Positions 1-6,528 of a stretch of DNA of 6,779 nt are shown in pieces. The notes beneath the pieces are model-generated. The model saw nothing but the letters and a program-made list of their open reading frames with translations, did not search any database and had not been told where the DNA came from. The DNA is from Candidatus Agrococcus pullicola (GTDB taxonomy: Bacteria; Actinomycetota; Actinomycetes; Actinomycetales; Microbacteriaceae). Both the position numbers and the translations under genes were made by a program. The stretch lies in contig DXDC01000479.1 in the NCBI GenBank assembly GCA_019115685.1, positions 1 through 6,779 of the forward strand, written 5' to 3'. Every line of letters starts with the position of its first letter. Positions within the stretch are counted from its first letter, which is position 1.

Positions 1-118
1 GCAGTTCACGCAACTGAGCGGACACCGCGGATGGCGATAGGCCGGTCAGTTCTGCAGTGCCCGAGACAGTGCCGCATTCGTCGAAGACCCGGAGAGTTCG
101 CAGACGTGGATCAATCAT
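1..118 (-). CDS. LysR-type transcriptional regulator, N-terminal part (runs off the left edge)
   Basis: Reading the minus strand from the ATG at 118 down to base 2 gives 39 codons that match the start of a LysR family winged helix-turn-helix. The protein opens M-I-D-P-R-L-R-T-L-R-V-F, followed by an acidic/Gly turn, then T-A-E-L-T-G-L-S-P-S-A-V-S-A-Q-L-R-E-L, the usual recognition-helix pattern (x-L-x-x-S-x-x-A-V-S-x-Q-I-x-x-L-E). The effector-binding domain lies outside the window. An in-frame ATG at 133-131 would add five residues; neither start has a convincing ribosome binding site, and the 118 start fits the family length better. The gene is divergent from the Rieske operon, the classic arrangement for a LysR protein that controls its neighbour and itself. 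Ligand and target are inference. Confidence 0.8.
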   Translation of the reverse strand, partial: MIDPRLRTLRVFDECGTVSGTAELTGLSPSAVSAQLREL

Positions 119-145
119 GCACTTATTCTGCATGAACTCTTGCAG
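117..145. promoter_or_regulatory. Possible LysR operator region with overlapping TGCA dyads
   Basis: Three TGCA words lie at 118-121, 129-132 and 141-144, about one helical turn apart. They form two overlapping inverted repeats: ATGCA-N7-TGCAT (117-133) and CTGCA-N8-TGCAG (128-145). They sit between the LysR start and the operon start, where a LysR operator is expected, and in the locally most AT-rich stretch. A weak plus-strand promoter could be TTATTC (123-128), 17 bases, TATTTT (146-151). The strict T-N11-A spacing of LysR boxes is not clearly met, so the assignment rests mainly on position and symmetry. Confidence 0.3.
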
Positions 146-204
146 TATTTTGCGATTCTGCTGTGGAAGAGTACCGTCTGCAGCATCATCAGCTGGCCGT
201 TAAT

Positions 205-209
205 GGAGA
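205..209 (+). promoter_or_regulatory. Ribosome binding site that decides the Rieske gene start
   Basis: GGAGA at 205-209 lies seven bases before the ATG at 217. No Shine-Dalgarno-like sequence precedes the upstream in-frame GTG at 163, so the ATG at 217 is preferred. Confidence 0.6.
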
Positions 210-216
210 CGACGCC

Positions 217-1527
217 ATGGCATCTGCAATCAATCTCGCATCCTCGGTGACGGGCACGCCCGGTCCGAGAATCCCGACTGAGCTTGTCGGCCGCCTTCGT
301 GAGCTGCTAGAGCGGCGACGCGTCGGCTATTCGCTCGAGGCGCCCTTCTATACGGATCGAGAGATCTATCTGGCTGAGATGCGAATGATCTTCGCAACTC
401 ACTGGCTCTTCGCCGCTTCGCTCGCGGAGATCCCGCAACCGGGCGATTACATCACAGTCGATTTCGGTCCCCTCTCACTTATCCTCGTTCGTGACGACGA
501 CGGAGGGGTGAACGCTCTCCACAATGTCTGCCGCCATCGCGGCGCTCGAATCATGCGCGAGAAGTCCGGCACCATCGGCAACCTCGTCTGCGGATACCAC
601 TCGTGGACCTACGCGCCCGACGGCAGTCTGTTGCACGCGTCCGGTACCTCCGCGAACTTCGACAAGGAGTGCTTCGGCCTCAAACGAGCACACGTACGAA
701 TTGTGACCGGACACGTATTCGTGTGTCTCGCCGACGCGCCTCCGGACGACTTCGACGAGCTTGCCGAGGACGCCGAGTCGTATTTCGCCCCGTACGAACT
801 AGAGCACACGAAGATCGCCTACCAACAGGACATCATCGAGGACGGCAACTGGAAGCTCGTGATGGAGAACAATCGCGAGTGCTACCACTGCGACGGGCAT
901 CCCGAATTGCAGTGCGCGCTCTTTCCAACCCAGGGCCTCGCCGGCAAACCCGAAGACCTCCCGGAGCACTACCGAGCAGCCTGGGAACGCGAGCGCGAAG
1001 CTGAACGAACCATGATCGAACGACGTAACCGATACGGCTATCGCCACGGCGTCATCGAAGGCAAACTCGATACGCGCGTGACGGGCTATCGCATCGACTG
1101 TACTGCGCTCGACGGCGAGGGGGAGTCGTTCTCACCGACCGGACACCGACTGTCGAAGAAGCTCTTAGGAGAGATTCCGGAGTTCAAGCTCGGGCGCACC
1201 GGCATGCATGTGCAACCGAACTTCTGGTCGCACTTCCTCGGTGATCACGCAATCACGTTCGCGGTGTTTCCTATCCACGAAACCCAAACGCTCGTGCGCA
1301 CTATCTGGCATGTGGCGGAGGACGCCGTCGAAGGGGTCGACTACGACCTGGACGCTCTCACCAACACGTGGAAGAACACCAACATCCAGGATCGAGCCTT
1401 CGTCGAGCTCTGTCAGCAGGGTGTCGCGAGCCCCGCGTACGAGCCCGGCCCATACATGCAATCCGAATGGATGGTCGAGGCATTCGTCAACTGGTACGTG
1501 CAGCGGATGCGGAACTGCCTCTCATGA
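217..1527 (+). CDS. Rieske non-heme iron oxygenase alpha subunit, GbcA/stachydrine-demethylase type
   Basis: Terminal oxygenase predicted to hydroxylate an N-methyl group of a betaine-like quaternary amine so that it leaves as formaldehyde. The protein is 436 residues from the ATG at 217, close to the usual size of GbcA-like proteins. The N-terminal Rieske domain has C105-x-H107-x17-C125-x2-H128, a canonical [2Fe-2S] motif. The catalytic domain carries N-R-E-C-Y-H-C-D-G-H-P-E-L, giving the probable bridging Glu221, iron ligands His224 and His228, and the carboxylate Asp392 in N-I-Q-D-R-A-F. The E-N-N-R-E-C-Y-H stretch and overall layout resemble glycine betaine and proline betaine demethylases more than aromatic-ring dioxygenases. 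No beta subunit gene is present, as expected for this class. The two His are separated by three residues, where I would expect four in most Rieske oxygenases. The stop overlaps the next gene's start (ATGA), so the two are translationally coupled. Exact substrate is unknown. Confidence 0.9.
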   Translation: MASAINLASSVTGTPGPRIPTELVGRLRELLERRRVGYSLEAPFYTDREIYLAEMRMIFATHWLFAASLAEIPQPGDYITVDFGPLSLILVRDDDGGVNALHNVCRHRGARIMREKSGTIGNLVCGYHSWTYAPDGSLLHASGTSANFDKECFGLKRAHVRIVTGHVFVCLADAPPDDFDELAEDAESYFAPYELEHTKIAYQQDIIEDGNWKLVMENNRECYHCDGHPELQCALFPTQGLAGKPEDLPEHYRAAWEREREAERTMIERRNRYGYRHGVIEGKLDTRVTGYRIDCTALDGEGESFSPTGHRLSKKLLGEIPEFKLGRTGMHVQPNFWSHFLGDHAITFAVFPIHETQTLVRTIWHVAEDAVEGVDYDLDALTNTWKNTNIQDRAFVELCQQGVASPAYEPGPYMQSEWMVEAFVNWYVQRMRNCLS

Positions 1528-2912
1528 CGATCAGCACGAGTTCACGGCCCGAACCCCAGAGGATTCGCGGGTTCGAGATGCCGTGGAATCGTGCCCTTCG
1601 TGCACCGGCTTCGGCACCCGAGCAAGCGGCCGGCGCCACCCGAGCACTCGGCCCTTGGCTGCCTCAGGAGTTTGCGGCCGAGTGCGTCGAGGTGTATCCG
1701 CACTCCGGCAGCATGATGACCTTCGTGTTCAGACGCGTTGATGGTGCACCCCTCGCCTTTCGTCCAGGGCAGTATCTCAACATCCTGTTCCCCGTACACG
1801 GTGCGGATGCCGAGCCCGTCGACCGCAGCTATTCGATCTCGAGCTCGCCCACCCAACCGTGGACCTTCGACATCACCGTGAAACGTGACGCGGACGGACT
1901 CGTCTCAGGGTGGGCGCACGATCATCTGCATCCCGGCGACGTGCTCGAGATGTTGGGCCCTGTGGGAGCGTTTCACCTTCCGGATGCCGACCGAAGGGCC
2001 CGCTACCTTTTTCTCGCTGCCGGAGCGGGCATTACGCCTCTTATGTCGATGGTGCGCACGGTGCACCGGCTTCCCGGCAGGGCGGACATTAAGCTGCTCT
2101 ATCACGCGGCATCACCGGATGGATTCACGTTTTCGCGCGAACTGGAGTGGCTCGTGACCATGGATTCGCGCATCAAGGTGTTCTACGCCCTCGGCAACCG
2201 CGGCACACCGGCCAGCTGGAGCGGGATGTCAGGTCGCTTGACGGCGGCAATGATCGATGAAGTGGCGCCCGATGCTCCTGGGCGCCAGATTTATGCGTGA
2301 GGCCCGGAAGGATACCTGCACGCAGCGGAACAGTTTTTGTTCGAGCTCGGTGTGGACGACACGTCGATTCACATGGAGTTCTTCTCCGGCGACCGGCAGA
2401 CGGAAGCCGAGTACAGGGATGAGGTAACTCGCGCCGGAGAAGTCGCCGAGGAAGTGGCGGCCGCGGAAGAGCGTCAGTTCGCGGCGCCCCCGGACAGGCT
2501 TGACATGTTCGTCAAACCTGATCCCGCGATCGTCGATATCCCCCACACGGCTGCGTCACCCGGTGACGGCGCGCACGGCGCCGTGGAAGCGGTCGATACG
2601 AAGGGCCCGCGTGCACTCGATGTCGAATCGTTCACGACCGTCGGCGAAGGTGAGCACCGCGTCTCGTTCACACGCAGTCAGCTGAACGTCATGGTGACTG
2701 CCGACGAACCGATCCTGCCAGCGGCGCAACGAGCCGGAGTGCGCATCGGCATGAACTGCCAGCAGGGGATGTGCGGCTCATGCAAGTCGCTCAAACTCGA
2801 GGGCGATGTCGATATGAAGCATCAGGGCGGTATTCGCGCACGTGAAATCGACGCCGGCAAGTTCCTTCCTTGCTGCTCCACTGCTCGCTCGGATCTCATC
2901 GTCGACGCCTAA
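1524..2912 (+). CDS. Oxygenase reductase (FAD/NAD domains plus C-terminal [2Fe-2S] ferredoxin) with an in-frame TGA at the conserved Cys: candidate selenoprotein or interrupted gene
   Basis: Electron-transfer partner of the upstream Rieske oxygenase (NADH to FAD to [2Fe-2S] to Rieske), in the GbcB/CntB/phthalate dioxygenase reductase layout. The full frame encodes 462 residues if the TGA at 2298-2300 is decoded. Residues 1-50 are an extension unlike short members of the family. The FAD domain follows with R101-S-Y-S. The NAD domain has G167-A-G-I-T-P. Position 259 is the TGA, directly followed by G-P-E-G-Y, where relatives have C-G-P-x-G. A charged, Ala/Pro-rich linker of roughly 75 residues leads to a plant-type ferredoxin domain with C412-x4-C-x2-C420-x29-C450. 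Without readthrough the product is a 258-residue protein lacking its ferredoxin, with the rest (about 2337-2912) an orphan fragment. No frameshift or other stop occurs on either side, which argues against an old pseudogene. The start overlaps the oxygenase stop; the stop overlaps the next gene's ribosome binding site. Confidence 0.8.
2298..2300 (+). other. In-frame TGA at the family Cys codon (possible Sec codon)
   Basis: The codons around it read Q-I-Y-A-[TGA]-G-P-E-G-Y-L, and both sides belong to one FNR-type NAD-binding domain. The interrupted residue is the Cys of the C-G-P-x-G motif that lines the nicotinamide pocket in this family. A single base change separates TGA from TGC or TGT. Recoding as selenocysteine is inference; a nonsense mutation or base-call error is the alternative. 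Confidence 0.5.
2316..2355 (+). promoter_or_regulatory. Candidate bacterial SECIS hairpin downstream of the TGA
   Basis: An imperfect 40-base stem-loop lies within the coding sequence. The upper stem GAACA (2328-2332) pairs perfectly with TGTTC (2338-2342) around the loop GTTTT. Below a small internal loop, AGC (2324-2326) pairs with GCT (2345-2347). Below a 2x2 mismatch, CTGCAC (2316-2321) pairs with GTGTGG (2350-2355), two of these being G-U pairs. The loop opens with G then U, as SelB-recognised loops commonly do, and begins 32 bases after the TGA, inside the range I know for bacterial SECIS elements (about 16-37). No bulged U like that of the E. coli fdhF element is evident. Such hairpins can arise by chance in GC-rich coding DNA. 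Confidence 0.4.
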
Positions 2913-2916
2913 GGAG
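2911..2916 (+). promoter_or_regulatory. Ribosome binding site of the demethylase gene
   Basis: AAGGAG at 2911-2916 overlaps the reductase stop codon and lies 11 bases before the ATG at 2928. It fixes that start and indicates one transcript for the two genes. Confidence 0.65.
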
Positions 2917-2927
2917 AGCCCCCGATC

Positions 2928-4973
2928 ATGACCGAAGACCCGCTGTTCCAGCCGTTTCAGATAGGCGATCTCACGATTCGCAACCGACTCGTTTCGATAT
3001 CGCACGAACCCGCCTACTCCGAACTCGGCATGCCCACCGACCGCTACCGCCGCTATCACGTTGAAAAAGCAAGAGGCGGAATCGGCATGACGATGATCGG
3101 CGGCTCCGCGATCGTTTCGAAGGATTCTCCTGCCATTTTCGGCAATATCGACATGTCGACCGACGAGGTCATTCCGTGGCTGCGACTCATCAGCGACGAC
3201 GTTCATGCGGAGGGTGTCGCCGTCATGACCCAGCTCACGCACCTGGGTTGGCGTGCAACGAACTTTCAGGGTGATTGGCTCCCGGTCATCGGGCCCAGCC
3301 GTGTTCGCGAGACGCTGCATCGCTCCTTCACGAAGGAGATGGAAGATTTCGATATGGATCGCGTCGTCGCCGACTTCGCTGCGGCTGCGAAGCGCATCGC
3401 TGACGGAGGCCTCGATGGTCTCGAGCTCATGCACTGGGGTCATCTGCTCGACATGTTCGTGGTCGACCGGCTCAACCATCGAGACGACGAATGGGGAGGT
3501 GCATTCGAGAATCAGCAGCGCTTCGTTTTGCGAGTCATCGACGCGGTCCGCGCGGCCGTACCCGATGATTTCGTCGTGGGCATCAAGATGAGTGTCGACG
3601 ACTTCACCGTGGGCGGCATGGAGGAGGCTCGGGCAATCGAACTCATCAATGCCTACGCGAACCACGGCATCCAGTTCCTGAACCTCGCCGTCGGCACGAT
3701 CGACACCGAGGCGACGATCGCCAAGCACATTCCCGGCATAGGAACTCCGGCGGCGCCCTTCCTCGACCACGCCCGTCGCATCCGCGAACGCATTCGGATT
3801 CCGGTGCTGCACGGTAATCGCATCACGGACATCGAGACCGCGCGGTACGCGCTCGAGTCGGGCGCTGCGGACCTCGTCGGGATGGTGCGCGCCACTATCG
3901 CGGACCCCTACCTGCCGCTCAAAGCGAAGGAGGGTCGCGAAGAGGACATCCGACCCTGCGTGGGGGCGAATACGTGCCTCGACGGCATCTACTCCTCGGG
4001 ATCCTCGATCTGCATTCACAACCCTGCAAGCGGGCGCGAAGGCCGGTTGCCTCATGTCATCACGGCGGTCGCCGAGTCGAAACGGAAGAAGGTTGTCATC
4101 GTGGGGGCCGGCCCTGCCGGCCTCGAAGCGGCACGTGTGTGCGCGGAACGCGGCCACAGGGTCGTGGTCTTCGAAGCGGCGGAGAGGCACGGAGGGCAGG
4201 TCTGCATTGCCGCTCGTTCAGAACGCCGCCGGGATCTGATCGGCATTGTCGATTGGCGTCTCGACCAAGCGAAGAAGAAGGGAGCAGAATTCCGATTCAA
4301 CACCTACGCGGAACAGCATGCAGTGCTCGCGGAGGGCCCCGACTTCGTCATTGTCGCCACGGGGGGCCTGCCGGACACAGACCTGCCCTCGCTTGGCGCC
4401 CCGGTCTACGACGTACGGGATGTTATACAGGATCGGGTCAGAGGCAAGCATCGCGTGTTGATCTTCGACGACAACGGCTCCTACCCCGCGTTCGAAGCCG
4501 CTGAACGTCTCGGCAGCCAGGGGCACGAAGTGGTGTTCGCGACGCCGGATCGCACCCTTGCAGCCCAGATCGGAGAGATGAACGCGTCGGCGTACATGCA
4601 CGCGTTCTCCGTGTACGGCATCGCAGCCATGCTCAGCCAACGGTTGATCGCCACTGCTCAAGAAACCTCAGGCGGAGTTGTCGCCACGCTCCGCAATGAG
4701 TTCTCGGCTATCGAGACGCAGCTCGTGGTCGACGCGGTTGTCGTCGAGCGGGGCACGATACCGAACGACGAGCTCTACTTCGAGCTGAAGCCCCGATCCA
4801 AGAACCTCGGCGAAGTCGATTACGAAGCATTTGTGCGAGGTGGGCGGCAGGATCGCTTGCTCGAAAAGAATCCGCAGGGCGAGTTCCAGCTCGCTCGCAT
4901 CGGCGATGCCGTCAACTCGCGAAACATGCACGCGGCCATCCTCGATGCCCTGCGATTGAGCCTCGGGGTGTGA
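2928..4973 (+). CDS. NADH:flavin oxidoreductase/trimethylamine-dehydrogenase-like amine demethylase (DgcA/N-methylproline demethylase type)
   Basis: Predicted FMN flavoprotein that oxidatively removes a methyl group from a tertiary amine (dimethylglycine or N-methylproline are candidates), following the Rieske step. It has 681 residues, as expected for the two-part family. Residues about 5-335 form an old-yellow-enzyme TIM barrel, with M-H-W-G-H at 168-172 and N-H-R-D-D-E-W-G-G at 183-191 where this family has its H-G-Y-L and N-x-R-x-D-x-Y-G-G signatures. A cluster-binding segment follows: C344, C350 and C362, but the position of the fourth ligand (C-x2-C) is A347. A dinucleotide-binding domain begins at about 388 with G393-A-G-P-A-G and an acidic strand end; a second, less canonical Rossmann-like segment starts near 488. 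A good ribosome binding site and a 15-base gap place it in the operon. The electron acceptor is not in the window. Substrate choice is inference from neighbours. Confidence 0.85.
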   Translation: MTEDPLFQPFQIGDLTIRNRLVSISHEPAYSELGMPTDRYRRYHVEKARGGIGMTMIGGSAIVSKDSPAIFGNIDMSTDEVIPWLRLISDDVHAEGVAVMTQLTHLGWRATNFQGDWLPVIGPSRVRETLHRSFTKEMEDFDMDRVVADFAAAAKRIADGGLDGLELMHWGHLLDMFVVDRLNHRDDEWGGAFENQQRFVLRVIDAVRAAVPDDFVVGIKMSVDDFTVGGMEEARAIELINAYANHGIQFLNLAVGTIDTEATIAKHIPGIGTPAAPFLDHARRIRERIRIPVLHGNRITDIETARYALESGAADLVGMVRATIADPYLPLKAKEGREEDIRPCVGANTCLDGIYSSGSSICIHNPASGREGRLPHVITAVAESKRKKVVIVGAGPAGLEAARVCAERGHRVVVFEAAERHGGQVCIAARSERRRDLIGIVDWRLDQAKKKGAEFRFNTYAEQHAVLAEGPDFVIVATGGLPDTDLPSLGAPVYDVRDVIQDRVRGKHRVLIFDDNGSYPAFEAAERLGSQGHEVVFATPDRTLAAQIGEMNASAYMHAFSVYGIAAMLSQRLIATAQETSGGVVATLRNEFSAIETQLVVDAVVVERGTIPNDELYFELKPRSKNLGEVDYEAFVRGGRQDRLLEKNPQGEFQLARIGDAVNSRNMHAAILDALRLSLGV

Positions 4974-4990
4974 CGTCTGCGAGCGACATC

Positions 4991-5143
4991 TCAGGTGGAT
5001 CGCAAGGCAATCCTGGTTTGAGTCTGCGCCGCCCCGGCCTCGCTCTTCAGTGCACGGAGCAGAGCATTGAGATCGGACACATCTTGTGCACGAACATGGT
5101 AGCTGTAGGGCCATCGGGCTCTCTGAGCTGAAGAGGTCGGCAC
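4991..5143 (-). pseudogene. C-terminal remnant of an Lrp/AsnC-family regulator
   Basis: On the minus strand, the frame ending with TGA at 4993-4991 reads R-W-P-Y-S-Y-H-V-R-A-Q-D-V, then S-D-L-N-A-L-L-R-A-L-K, then G-A-A-Q-T-Q-T-R-I-A-L-R-S-T. This is the strand-helix-strand end of a RAM (AsnC C-terminal) domain, whose family pattern is G-x-W/Y-D-x-x-x-x-V-x-V-x-D, a helix, then G-V-x-x-T-x-T-x-I-V-L. The frame is closed upstream by a stop at 5146-5144, only 50 codons from the end. No helix-turn-helix part or start codon is seen between there and 5326. It therefore looks like a truncated and probably frameshifted relic. Related coding may extend to about 5247 in other frames, but I could not join it. 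It was recognised by eye, so a search is needed to confirm it. Confidence 0.5.
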
Positions 5144-5146
5144 TCA

Positions 5147-5326
5147 GGCGAGGAAGTGCGATCGAGCACACGCTGTAGCATCTCGCGCCGCGCATCCGGT
5201 ATCGAACCGGTCATCCGTGGGCCGCGTGCGGGCGCACTCGTCGCCACGTCGTGTCCTCGCTGTGACTATGAGTTATTCGCAAGCGAATGCAATTTATGCG
5301 CTAACGTCGGGCCTGCAGTTCGGTTT
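5147..5326. other. Rest of the convergent gap: no intact gene seen
   Basis: Between the AsnC relic and the amidohydrolase stop I see no credible gene. Two short dyads are present: CCGGT-ATCGA-ACCGG at 5196-5210 and ATTCGC-AA-GCGAAT at 5275-5288, the latter in a locally AT-richer stretch. Neither is followed by a T-run on either strand, so neither is a clear intrinsic terminator, although two converging operons must stop transcription here. Confidence 0.5.
5275..5288. repeat. Perfect inverted repeat between convergent operons
   Basis: ATTCGC-AA-GCGAAT, a 14-base perfect palindromic element. It could fold as a 5-bp stem with a four-base loop. It might be a weak bidirectional terminator or a protein site; the missing T-tract argues against a standard intrinsic terminator. 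Confidence 0.35.
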
Positions 5327-6523
5327 TCAGAGAAGCGCGAATCCCGCCATCGCAGCAGCCTGATCCGCTAATACCGAATCGTCGAAGAGCACATGAGGCG
5401 AATGATTCGGCGCTGCCGTTTCGAGATCCACGTCACGCGGTGTCGCGCGAAGGAACAGCAGCGTCCCCGGAACTTCACACAGGACATAGGAGAAGTCCTC
5501 GGATCCCATTACCGGCGCGGGCGACTCCCACAGCCGTTCCGGGCCGAACATGCTGCGCAGCACAGCCTGAGCATGATCCGTGGTGTCGGGGGCGTTGACT
5601 GTAGTCGGCGTGAGCGGCTCGACCGCGACCTCTGCGCTGCAGCCCGCGGCTACGCAGATCCGTTCGATGAGCGTTGGGAGCTCTGACTGCATGAGCTGCT
5701 GAGTCTCATGAGACAGAACGCGGATGGACCCAGCCAAGTCGACCGAGTCGGGTACGACGTTCTTGGCTTCGCCCCCGGCCTGGATTGAGGTCACTGACAG
5801 CACAGCCGGATCGAACACATTGACCCGACGTGTCACAAAGGCCTGCAGTGCGCTCACTAGCTCTGCGGCAACCGGGATCGGGTCAATGGTCAGATGCGGC
5901 GCCGAGGCATGCCCTCCGCGCCCGCACACGCTGACCGAGAACTCCATCGACCCCGCCATGATCGGCCCGCTGCGGGTTGAGAAGACACCGTAGTCACCGG
6001 GCACAACGTGGATGGCATAGGCAGCCGAGACACGCTCGCCGGCCACATCCAGCAGGCCTTCAGCCAGCATGGCCTTGGCTCCCTCGCCGATCTCTTCGCC
6101 GGGCTGGAACATCAGCACTGCCGAACCGCGGAGTTGCTCCCGATGGGCCGCAAGCAGGCGTGCCGCGCCGACGAGGCCAGCGACATGGAGATCGTGACCG
6201 CACGCATGCATCGTGTCACCCGTCGCAGCGTATGAGAGACCGGTGCGCTCCTTCATCGGAAGCGCATCCATATCACCGCGGAGCAGAACAGTGGGCCCGG
6301 GCAATTCCCCTCGAACGATGCCGATGACAGACCCGAGATCGGTGCCGACTCTGAGTTCGAGCCCTCCGACACCCCCGAGCGCATCGAGGATACGCTGCTG
6401 CGTACGGGGCAGCGCGAGGCCGAGCTCGGGGTCCTGGTGGATCTCTCGGCGCAAGGCTACCAAGTCAGGAAGCATCGCGTCCGCCGCCTGTCGCAGCTGA
6501 GCTCCGGAGATAGCATGCGTCAT
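5327..6523 (-). CDS. M20D-family metallo-amidohydrolase (hippurate / N-acyl-amino-acid hydrolase-like)
   Basis: Cytoplasmic zinc-type hydrolase predicted to cleave the amide bond of an N-acyl amino acid or related conjugate. The 398 residues match the usual family length. Early features are L-R-R-E-I-H-Q-D-P-E-L-G near 24-35 and R-G-D-M-D-A-L-P-M at 82-90. Likely metal ligands are C108 and H110 in M-H-A-C-G-H-D, E143/E144 in Q-P-G-E-E, H172 in A-I-H-V, and H374 in P-N-H-S-P. A lid/dimerisation domain spans about 185-295 with G-R-G-G-H-A-S-A-P-H. No signal peptide is seen. The start at 6523 is backed by GAGGAG nine bases upstream. The ATPase gene ends five bases before it, so the two share a transcript, suggesting uptake of a peptide-like or acylated compound followed by hydrolysis. 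Any link to the amine operon on the other strand is unproven; the true substrate cannot be read from sequence. Confidence 0.92.
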   Translation of the reverse strand: MTHAISGAQLRQAADAMLPDLVALRREIHQDPELGLALPRTQQRILDALGGVGGLELRVGTDLGSVIGIVRGELPGPTVLLRGDMDALPMKERTGLSYAATGDTMHACGHDLHVAGLVGAARLLAAHREQLRGSAVLMFQPGEEIGEGAKAMLAEGLLDVAGERVSAAYAIHVVPGDYGVFSTRSGPIMAGSMEFSVSVCGRGGHASAPHLTIDPIPVAAELVSALQAFVTRRVNVFDPAVLSVTSIQAGGEAKNVVPDSVDLAGSIRVLSHETQQLMQSELPTLIERICVAAGCSAEVAVEPLTPTTVNAPDTTDHAQAVLRSMFGPERLWESPAPVMGSEDFSYVLCEVPGTLLFLRATPRDVDLETAAPNHSPHVLFDDSVLADQAAAMAGFALL

Positions 6524-6528
6524 AGTTC

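Noticed and set aside
163..216. Upstream GTG start adding 18 residues to the Rieske oxygenase
   Set aside because: No ribosome binding site before it, and the added residues match no family feature. The ATG at 217 has a well-placed GGAGA.
1368..1523. Upstream extension of the reductase frame inside the oxygenase gene
   Set aside because: It overlaps the conserved C-terminal coding of the oxygenase in another frame. The ATG at 1524 in the ATGA overlap is the natural start.
2309..2325. Smaller hairpins nearer the TGA (AGG-ATA-CCT, CTG-CACG-CAG) as alternative SECIS cores
   Set aside because: Only three-base-pair stems with no lower stem; the 2316-2355 structure is far stronger.
2778..4190. 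Long minus-strand open frame (470 codons) opposite the demethylase gene
   Set aside because: Antisense shadow caused by GC-biased codons. Its translation shows no family motifs, and the plus strand encodes a clear protein across it.
5118..5128. GCTC-TCT-GAGC hairpin after the demethylase gene
   Set aside because: Four-base-pair stem without a T-run, inside the AsnC relic; too weak to call a terminator.
5196..5210. CCGGT-ATCGA-ACCGG hairpin, resembling a tRNA T-arm on the minus strand
   Set aside because: No matching acceptor, D or anticodon arms at the right distances, so not a tRNA (including tRNA-Sec). No T-run, so not a terminator.
5156..5371. Plus-strand 71-codon frame with a C-x2-C-x8-C-x2-C zinc-ribbon-like pattern
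   Set aside because: It overlaps the end of the amidohydrolase gene, starts from a poorly spaced GTG, and otherwise looks like random Arg/Ser-rich shadow translation.
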